A DNA stretch of 12,563 nt from an uncultured Phycisphaerales bacterium (GTDB lineage: Bacteria; Planctomycetota; Phycisphaerae; UBA1845; CAIVHJ01): contig CAIVHJ010000366.1 of assembly GCA_903905665.1 (NCBI GenBank), forward strand, positions 1 to 12,563. The letters run 5' to 3'. Of this stretch, positions 7,560-12,563 are shown piece after piece (position 1 is the stretch's first letter; the number at the start of each line of letters is the position of its first letter). Below the pieces are notes generated by a model that was not told the DNA's origin, made no database searches, and worked only from the letters and a program-made list of their open reading frames with translations. Position numbers and translations under genes: made by a program.

Positions 7560-8747
7560 TCATTTTTGGGCATCTGGCAGTGGGGGTTCCCACGGTTTGG
7601 CAGCGGGGGAAATTTCCGGCAGTTTGCGGATCACCAGCCACAGGACCAAACCACTCACCAGCATGGCGATGCTGATCGACTGAGAAACGGTCAATCCGAA
7701 TGTATCCTTGGGATTGTCCACGCGAATCAGTTCCAGCACGAGTCGCGTCCACGGATACGTCATCAACCACACGGCAAAAACCATCCCATGCCGGCGACGG
7801 ATGCGGAAATACCACGATAAAAACAGACACCCCAGCAGTGCGTTGACGATGTCGTAGAGTTGAGTCGGATGAACCGGCAGGGTGCGGCACTGTTTGGCAA
7901 GATCGACGAGTTCCGTCGGCGTCATCGTCTGGCCGGGAAATTCGGTGGACGGGAATCGCTGCAAATGGTTCTTGATGAATGCTTGATTTTTTTCCTCCTG
8001 CTGCGCCAGTTTCTTCAACAAATCAACCCGCTTCTGAGTCGATCGCGTCGCAGCGGAGTTGGAATCTGTTTTCTGTTCCAGATTCAGTTTCGCCTCGGCA
8101 TCAGTCAATTGTCGATGATAAGAATCCCACTTATCGAAAGGAAAACTGATCTCACTGCGAGACAACGGACGACATCCCCCGGGTCCGCACGTCAGCAGTT
8201 GCGGCGGGGTCTTGATCTGCCGATTTTCGTATTGTCGAAAGTACGCCGGGCTCGCAAACGGAAACTGAACCGCCCAGTTTTCCGCTACGGTTCCCGTCGC
8301 CAACCCGCCCCAGCAACATCCGTTGAGAAAACATCCCGCGCGACCGAACGCCAGTCCCCACATCACCGCCGGCGTGAGGATGTCAAAATACAAGCGAAAC
8401 GATTCCTTCTTCCACAGCAGATACACCGCGATCAGCGCAAACCCGCCGACCACCCCGCCAAAAAATTCCATTCCGCCGCTGCTGATGTCGATCAGCGCCA
8501 TGAAAGGATTGGAATGCATGGCGAAATCCCGCTTCCAGTAATGAATCACGTACATCAATCGAGCGCCCAACACGCCGCCGATCAGAGCGAAGAAACCCAG
8601 ATTGATCACCAGATCGGGATTCGCGCGCACTTTCTCCCCTCGTTTGGCGGCCCAATAGATGCCCGTCAAGAAACCGATCATCAGCATGAATCCGTAGCTG
8701 CGAATCGGATAGTTAATCAGCGGAATCGTCCAAAGTTCCGGATGCAT
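7560..8747 (-). CDS. lgt: Prolipoprotein diacylglyceryl transferase (Lgt) with enlarged periplasmic head
   Basis: Lgt moves diacylglycerol from phosphatidylglycerol onto the lipobox cysteine of prolipoproteins in the inner membrane, the first step of lipoprotein maturation. The start is the ATG at 8747-8745, with GGGAGG 4 nt upstream and the family-like N-terminus MHPELWTIPLINYPIRSYG; an upstream in-frame start at 8825 only adds a hydrophilic stretch. The product has 395 residues against about 260-290 usually. Visible are several membrane segments (for example 50-70, 95-112, 300-316, 322-340, 354-373), the active-site region GRAGCFLNGCCWGG (135-148; E. coli has GRIGNFINGE), HPTQLYD (293-299) and LELIRVDN near the end. 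The extra length lies mostly in residues 167-288, between the GCC motif and HPTQLYD, a segment that is periplasmic in Lgt. It is hydrophilic and Lys/Gln-rich with a likely helix at 236-264. Function is very likely kept. Confidence 0.95.
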   Translation of the reverse strand: MHPELWTIPLINYPIRSYGFMLMIGFLTGIYWAAKRGEKVRANPDLVINLGFFALIGGVLGARLMYVIHYWKRDFAMHSNPFMALIDISSGGMEFFGGVVGGFALIAVYLLWKKESFRLYFDILTPAVMWGLAFGRAGCFLNGCCWGGLATGTVAENWAVQFPFASPAYFRQYENRQIKTPPQLLTCGPGGCRPLSRSEISFPFDKWDSYHRQLTDAEAKLNLEQKTDSNSAATRSTQKRVDLLKKLAQQEEKNQAFIKNHLQRFPSTEFPGQTMTPTELVDLAKQCRTLPVHPTQLYDIVNALLGCLFLSWYFRIRRRHGMVFAVWLMTYPWTRLVLELIRVDNPKDTFGLTVSQSISIAMLVSGLVLWLVIRKLPEISPAAKPWEPPLPDAQK

Positions 8748-8751
8748 GGGA

Positions 8752-8757
8752 CCTCCC
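8752..8757 (-). promoter_or_regulatory. Ribosome binding site deciding the lgt start
   Basis: GGGAGG on the minus strand stands 4 nt before the ATG at 8747-8745. This supports that start over the upstream in-frame codon at 8825, which would extend lgt towards the tRNA promoter. Confidence 0.7.
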
Positions 8758-8775
8758 GTGGCAAGCGAGTCCAAC

Positions 8776-8804
8776 TTGTTCTCATCATTCCGGGTGGATA
8801 TATT
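8776..8804 (+). promoter_or_regulatory. Candidate promoter of tRNA-Leu, with palindrome at the -10
   Basis: TTGTTC (8776-8781) and TATATT (8799-8804, five of six matches to the -10 consensus) are separated by exactly 17 bp. RNA would start near 8811, about 26 nt before the mature tRNA. The -10 sits in a perfect inverted repeat, GGATA-TAT-TATCC (8796-8808). The same AT-rich patch read on the minus strand (TAATAT) could serve as a weaker -10 for lgt, which starts in the opposite direction. Confidence 0.4.
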
Positions 8805-8836
8805 ATCCGAAATCCAGCGGATCACCTAGGTCCTTG

Positions 8837-8920
8837 GCCGGAGTGGCGGAACTGGCAGACGCGCGGGTTTCAAAAACCCGTCCTCGTAAGGGGGTGTGGG
8901 TTCGAGTCCCTCCTCCGGCA
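8837..8920 (+). tRNA. tRNA-Leu(CAA)
   Basis: This 84-nt gene is a class II tRNA with a long variable arm. The acceptor stem GCCGGAG pairs fully with CTCCGGC, followed by discriminator A at 8920. The anticodon stem CGGGT/ACCCG closes the loop TTCAAAA, so the anticodon is CAA and it reads UUG leucine codons. The D-arm TGGCGGAACTGGCAGACGC and T-loop TTCGAGT are typical of tRNA-Leu. The T-stem GTGGG/CCCTC has a U-U mismatch at its second pair. The 3' CCA is not encoded (ATG follows the A), so a CCA-adding enzyme is needed. The variable arm is CCTC/GGGG-type. Confidence 0.97.
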
Positions 8921-8942
8921 ATGATGCGGTGGTACGTTTTCA

Positions 8943-8965
8943 GGCGTCCCTGACGACGGGGCGCC
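8943..8965 (+). terminator. Strong GC hairpin after the tRNA, no U tract
   Basis: GGCGTCCC (8943-8950) pairs with GGGGCGCC (8958-8965) in eight pairs, one of them G-U, around the 7-nt loop TGACGAC. It stands 22 nt after the tRNA and just before the ribosome binding site of the small lipoprotein gene. Without a T run it is not a standard intrinsic terminator. It could stop or protect the tRNA precursor end, or act as a leader structure of the next gene. Confidence 0.3.
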
Positions 8966-8982
8966 ACGTGAGGTATGCGACC

Positions 8983-9585
8983 ATGTTGATGGGGCGAATC
9001 TTCTTCATCGCGGCGATGGGCATCCTTTGGAGTGGATGCCGAGCCCAGACACCAGCGTCGGAACCCTGCACGCTCACGCTCCAGACGGTTCAGGCGGACG
9101 ATACGGAACGACTGTGGGAAGCCACGCTGGCAGTGTTGCGATCGAATCGATTTCAAATCGATCGAAAAGATCGTCAGGCGGGGGTGATCACGACGTTCCC
9201 CGAAACCTCGCAAAACTGGTTCGAGTTCTGGCGGCACGACGTGGCGACTTCCTACGACTGGGCCGAAGCCTCGCTTCAAACCACCCGCCGCTGGGTACAG
9301 GTCCAGATCAAACCGGCGCACGATGGTCACGAATCCACGGTGGACGTTCAGGTCCACAAGGAGCGATTCCACACTCCCGAACGCCAGGTGACCAACGCAG
9401 CCGCCGCATTGCAGATTTACGGCTCCAGAGTGCCCCTGACAACCGGCCGACGTTTCAAACCCGAAACCGACAACGAATGGACGGATCAGGGCCGTGACGG
9501 CGTCATGGAGCACGTTTTGCTCACGCGCATTCTCGATCAATACAACGCGACATCGTCGGCAAAACAGAGCGATTCACAACAATGA
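8983..9585 (+). CDS. Small conserved-looking lipoprotein of unknown function
   Basis: The product has 200 residues. The ATG at 8983 was chosen because GAGG (8970-8973) stands 9 nt upstream and because it gives a short lipoprotein signal: MLMGR, hydrophobic 5-16, then WSGC with Cys19. A second ATG at 8989 is possible; the frame also runs open back into the tRNA, but that part is not coding. The mature part has no membrane segment. It reads like a mixed alpha/beta domain: a helix around TERLWEATLAVLRSNRF (41-57), a strand AGVITTFPETS (66-76), a striking aromatic patch NWFEFWRHDV (78-87), a strand WVQVQIKPA (104-112) and VDVQVHKERFHTPERQVTN (120-138). I recall similar small lipoproteins from planctomycetes, without a function. 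It ends 12 nt inside the end of the convergent priA gene. Confidence is for a real lipoprotein gene. Confidence 0.85.
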   Translation: MLMGRIFFIAAMGILWSGCRAQTPASEPCTLTLQTVQADDTERLWEATLAVLRSNRFQIDRKDRQAGVITTFPETSQNWFEFWRHDVATSYDWAEASLQTTRRWVQVQIKPAHDGHESTVDVQVHKERFHTPERQVTNAAAALQIYGSRVPLTTGRRFKPETDNEWTDQGRDGVMEHVLLTRILDQYNATSSAKQSDSQQ

Positions 9586-11907
9586 AACCGGGTCCACGTC
9601 AATGGTCAGGCGCTTGGCGGCGGTCTTGAGCAATCCCTCGCTTCGCAGGTAATCCATCAGGGTTTGGCGATCTTCGACCGTCATCGTCCTCAGCAGAACA
9701 TCGTAGCGGTACATATTTCGGATTCGTTCAATCGTGCACGGCAACGGTCCCTGCACCTCGGTTCCGGTCATCGCCAGTTTCGTGATTGAATTTCGAAGCG
9801 TTTCCGCCAAAACCTCCGATGCTGCTTTGGCGTGTGATTCTGACGGATCCGACACGACCCATCGCGTCAATCGACTGAACGGCGGCAGGTGTAGTTTTTC
9901 GCGGGTCACCAGTTCCGCACGCGCGAAGGTCTCGTAATCGTGTCGCGTGGCGGCTTGCATCGCCGGCAAATCACCCATCAGCGTCTGAACGACCACCTGA
10001 CCCGGAACCGATCCCCGCCCCGCTCGTCCCGCTACCTGCGTAATCAACTGGAACGTGGCTTCGCTCGCCCGAAAATCCGGAATGTAAAGCGCCGTGTCCG
10101 CCTGAATCACCCCCACGAGGGAAACCATCGGAAAATCCAGCCCCTTGGCGATCATTTGCGTCCCGACCAGAATATCAATCTCGTGTTGTTCCACTCCGCG
10201 AACCACTTGTTCGTACTGCCGCAGATGCTCCATGGTATCGCTGTCCATCCGAACAATTCGCGCCGCCGGAAACTTTCGCCGAAGTTCCTCCTCGACTCGC
10301 TCGGTTCCCTGTCCGAACCGGACCAGCGTCCCTCGACACGACGGATCGGGGCACAACAGCGGTGCAGGCTGATGAGAATAACAATGATGACAAAGCAGTT
10401 CACCCGTCGCACGGTGAAACACCATGCTCGCTTGACATTTGTGGCACAGAATGCGCTTTTTGCACTGAGGACAAAACAGAACGCTGGCATAGCCCCTGCG
10501 ATTGAGAAGCAACACTGCTTGCTCACGGCGTTCGAGTGTTTCGGTCAGACGTTTTTCCAGCAGGCGGGACAACAGATGAAACCCCGGCCGACTTTTTTCC
10601 TCGTATCTCAGGTCCACCAGTTCGACCGTCGGCATCGGAGTCCCCAGCGGCCGCTGGGAGAGCGAAATCAAGCGGTAGTGAGATCGCGTCATACAGTTGT
10701 GCCACGTTTCGAGCGAGGGAGTCGCCGATCCCATCACCACCGGAACACTGTGAATCCTGGCCCTCAGGACGGCGGCGTCACGGGTATGAAATCTCGGCGC
10801 CTGCATGTTTTTGTAACTGGTGTCCTGCTCCTCATCGACGAGGATCAAGCCGAGATTCGGACACGGTGCAAAAACCGCGCTGCGCGTTCCGATGATGACG
10901 TGCTTTTCGCCGTTGCGAATGGCCGCCCACGTCAATGATCGTTCCACTCCGGTCAGCCCACTGTGGATCACCGCCACGTCACGAAACCGCGACGCAAACC
11001 GGTGCACCATCTGGGTGGTCAGCGCAATCTCCGGAACCAGCAGAATGACTTGCCGACCGGATTGGACCACTCGTTTCATCACGTCAATATATACCTCGGT
11101 CTTTCCGCTTCCGCTGACCCCAAAGAGCAACACAACTCTAAATTGCCCCGCCGCCAGAACCGCCTCAATCTCGCGGCAGGCTGCCTGTTGCTCGTCGTTG
11201 AGCATAAAATTCGGTTCGACGATCGGTTCGTCAAAATCGGGCGCCTTTTGAGGTTGCTTTTCCGTTTTCTCAACCACCCATCCTTTTTTGATCAAACCCC
11301 TGATGACGTTTCGAGACACGCCGGCAGCCGAACACAGGTCATCTGTGCAAACCCATTCTCCCTTCGAAAGCAAATCCAGAACTTTCCTCTGACCGGTACT
11401 GATTCGTTTCGGCGAGGGGGTTGGAGCATCTTGTGTTTCAGCAGGTGTGTTCTTTGTCGCACTCGACGGATTCTCAGAGGCAGCGTCGTGAACGAGGCGC
11501 ACGGATCGCACGGTGCGATAACCACTCCGTTGCCTTACGGACGCGGGAACCATCGCCGAAAGCGTCCTGCCCAGCGGAGTACCGTAGTAACGCGAAATCC
11601 ATCGGCCCAGTTCCAGTAGTTCCGGCGTCAGCCAGCTTTGCGAATCGACGAGACTGTGAAGGTGTTTCAGGGTGTTGTCCCACGGACGCTGGGAAATCTC
11701 CAGAACAAACGCTTCTCGTAACGTCCCCGATCGGCCGAACGGCGCCTGTACCCTGTGTCCGACTGTCACCTGCCCCTGCAATGATTCGGGAATGGCGAAG
11801 GCGTAATGCTTGTCGATCGGCGCCACGGGAACCACCGACGCCACCGGCACAATTTTTTGTTCGCCTTCCTCCACCCACAGCGATTGAGACGGTTGCGGTT
11901 TTCCCAC
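9574..11907 (-). CDS. priA: Primosomal protein PriA (replication restart helicase)
   Basis: PriA recognises stalled or repaired forks and unwinds the lagging arm so that DnaB can be reloaded. The start is taken as GTG at 11907-11905, because AGAGGA stands 7 nt upstream and the remaining N-terminus is short before the family-like VPVASVVPVAPIDKHYAF. A GTG at 11949 would add 14 residues. From 11907 the product has 777 residues. In order: 3'-end-binding domain (about 20-125), a Ser/Thr/Pro-rich linker (about 140-170), winged helix (about 170-215), Walker A GVSGSGKT (263-270), DEEQ box (358-361, usually DEEH), SATPS (394-398), a zinc region with eight cysteines (479-524), GTQMIAKGLDFP (582-593), QVAGRAGR (624-631) and the typical end DVDPVSLL. 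The last cysteine pair is CPDPSC rather than CxxC. It is convergent with the small lipoprotein gene and divergent from queG. Confidence 0.97.
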   Translation of the reverse strand: MGKPQPSQSLWVEEGEQKIVPVASVVPVAPIDKHYAFAIPESLQGQVTVGHRVQAPFGRSGTLREAFVLEISQRPWDNTLKHLHSLVDSQSWLTPELLELGRWISRYYGTPLGRTLSAMVPASVRQRSGYRTVRSVRLVHDAASENPSSATKNTPAETQDAPTPSPKRISTGQRKVLDLLSKGEWVCTDDLCSAAGVSRNVIRGLIKKGWVVEKTEKQPQKAPDFDEPIVEPNFMLNDEQQAACREIEAVLAAGQFRVVLLFGVSGSGKTEVYIDVMKRVVQSGRQVILLVPEIALTTQMVHRFASRFRDVAVIHSGLTGVERSLTWAAIRNGEKHVIIGTRSAVFAPCPNLGLILVDEEQDTSYKNMQAPRFHTRDAAVLRARIHSVPVVMGSATPSLETWHNCMTRSHYRLISLSQRPLGTPMPTVELVDLRYEEKSRPGFHLLSRLLEKRLTETLERREQAVLLLNRRGYASVLFCPQCKKRILCHKCQASMVFHRATGELLCHHCYSHQPAPLLCPDPSCRGTLVRFGQGTERVEEELRRKFPAARIVRMDSDTMEHLRQYEQVVRGVEQHEIDILVGTQMIAKGLDFPMVSLVGVIQADTALYIPDFRASEATFQLITQVAGRAGRGSVPGQVVVQTLMGDLPAMQAATRHDYETFARAELVTREKLHLPPFSRLTRWVVSDPSESHAKAASEVLAETLRNSITKLAMTGTEVQGPLPCTIERIRNMYRYDVLLRTMTVEDRQTLMDYLRSEGLLKTAAKRLTIDVDPVSLL

Positions 11908-11929
11908 CGACGGATCCTCTTGATAGAAT
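11901..11929 (+). promoter_or_regulatory. Candidate queG promoter overlapping the priA start
   Basis: TAGAAT (11924-11929, five of six matches to the -10 consensus) is preceded by TGA, forming an extended -10. TTCCCA (11901-11906, four of six) lies 17 bp upstream. RNA would start near 11936, about 30 nt before the queG ATG. The site covers the priA ribosome binding site (11915-11920) and start codon on the other strand, so the two genes may interfere. Confidence 0.35.
11915..11920 (-). promoter_or_regulatory. Ribosome binding site deciding the priA start
   Basis: AGAGGA on the minus strand is followed after 7 nt by GTG at 11907-11905. The longer alternative start, GTG at 11949, has no comparable purine-rich site just upstream. 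This favours the 777-residue PriA. Confidence 0.6.
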
Positions 11930-11966
11930 GACGATAGCGTACAACTCACGACCGACGGGGTAAAGC

Positions 11967-12563
11967 ATGACGACGGCGGAAATCACGCGAATCGTTAAAA
12001 ACCTTGCTCGGCAACAGAGTTTTGATCGAGTGGGAGTCGCACCTTCCGGTGAAGTCGCAAGGGCCGACTACGTCCGGGACTGGATCGCACGCGGTTGCGC
12101 CGGTCAGATGCACTACCTGCACAAGAATCTCGAGATGCGTTTGAATCCGGCGTTGCTTCTGCCCGGCGCTCGAAGCGTCATCGTGACCGCACTGAACTAT
12201 CATCAACCCGACCCGGCAATTCCCGACGACCCACCCCGGGGCCGCATCGCGCGATACGCCTGGGGAACCGACTACCACAACGTCATCCGACAAAAACTCA
12301 GGGCCCTGCTGAACGAACTCAGGAAATCAGTTCTAAAAAACTTTGACGCGAAAATCTGTGTCGATACCGCCCCGATTCTGGAACGTCACTGGGCTATGAT
12401 CGCCGGGGTAGGGTGGATTGGAAAAAACACGATGGTCCTCCATCCGTCCCTCGGTTCGTATTTTTTTCTGGGGTTGATCGTCACGACGCTCGAACTGGAA
12501 TACGACCCACCGGCTCAGGACCACTGCGGATCGTGCACCCGATGCCTGGATGCCTGTCCCACA
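11967..12563 (+). CDS. queG: Epoxyqueuosine reductase QueG, 3' end outside window
   Basis: QueG is a cobalamin-dependent iron-sulfur enzyme that reduces epoxyqueuosine to queuosine at the wobble base of tRNAs with GUN anticodons (Tyr, His, Asn, Asp), the last step of queuosine synthesis. The ATG at 11967 follows GGGG (11957-11960) by 6 nt. The frame is open to the right edge, giving 199 residues, roughly the N-terminal half of a protein of about 350. Seen: the N-terminal domain including GCAGQMHYLHKN (43-54), LLPGARSVIVTALNY (64-78), a CVDTAPILER block (131-140) with the conserved aspartate Asp133, GVGWIGKNT (147-155), and the first ferredoxin cluster CGSCTRCLDACPT (Cys187, 190, 193, 197). 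The second cluster and the C-terminal repeat domain lie beyond the edge. It is divergent from priA. Confidence 0.96.
   Translation, partial: MTTAEITRIVKNLARQQSFDRVGVAPSGEVARADYVRDWIARGCAGQMHYLHKNLEMRLNPALLLPGARSVIVTALNYHQPDPAIPDDPPRGRIARYAWGTDYHNVIRQKLRALLNELRKSVLKNFDAKICVDTAPILERHWAMIAGVGWIGKNTMVLHPSLGSYFFLGLIVTTLELEYDPPAQDHCGSCTRCLDACPT

Noticed and set aside
7580..7593. GTGGG/CCCAC hairpin near the smc-lgt junction as a terminator
   Set aside because: The stem is only five pairs, lies inside the lgt coding end and has no U run on either strand.
7860..8924. A 354-codon plus-strand open frame opposite lgt and into the tRNA
   Set aside because: It runs antisense to conserved Lgt motifs and then through the tRNA gene, and shows no protein family features.
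8896..8982. N-terminal extension of the small lipoprotein back into the tRNA
   Set aside because: The frame stays open by chance; the ATG at 8983 has a ribosome binding site and directly begins a lipoprotein signal.
9940..10938. A 332-codon plus-strand open frame opposite priA
   Set aside because: It lies antisense to the zinc and helicase motifs of PriA and has no recognisable domain.
11930..11966. A preQ1-type riboswitch before queG
   Set aside because: The leader is only about 30 nt and I see no pseudoknot-like pairing with the A-rich tail expected of preQ1 aptamers.

Overview
The window is compact, almost gap-free bacterial chromosome made mainly of housekeeping genes. No mobile element, CRISPR array, rRNA or prophage gene is visible. 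The Lgt carries a GCFxNGCCWG motif instead of GNFxNGE. Upstream there is a lipoprotein related to flagellar FlgI next to a TPR/PQQ-propeller protein. Together with a characteristic small lipoprotein, these suggest a member of the Planctomycetota. That placement is my inference from remembered family patterns; no search was run.

Left part (1-3739, + strand): the 3' part of a TPR plus PQQ-like beta-propeller protein gene is followed after 23 nt by a lipoprotein with a FlgI-like (flagellar P-ring) domain and a C-terminal extension. The junction is four tandem 7-nt units that include the first gene's stop codon and the second gene's best start codon. The two genes are probably co-transcribed, possibly with an extra promoter inside the end of the first. 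Middle (3740-7544): a 220-bp spacer holds a good promoter candidate and three small hairpins, the last with the ribosome binding site in its loop, followed by a full-length smc gene for the chromosome condensation ATPase.

Right part: lgt (prolipoprotein diacylglyceryl transferase, - strand) converges on smc with a 15-nt gap and carries an insertion of roughly 100 residues in its periplasmic head. Divergent from lgt is a tRNA-Leu(CAA), then a small lipoprotein gene of unknown function whose end overlaps by 12 nt the end of priA (replication restart helicase, - strand). Divergent from priA is queG (epoxyqueuosine reductase), cut by the right edge.

Functional links: Lgt would lipidate the two lipoproteins in the window, while SMC and PriA serve chromosome organisation and replication restart. 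QueG modifies tRNAs with GUN anticodons, so not the tRNA-Leu here. No stretch over 300 nt lacks a gene; the longest spacer is 3740-3959. I found no convincing intrinsic terminator. The left-hand pair, with its FlgI-like protein in an apparently non-flagellar setting, is the most plausible place for undescribed biology. I see no clear sign of a wholly new multi-gene system.
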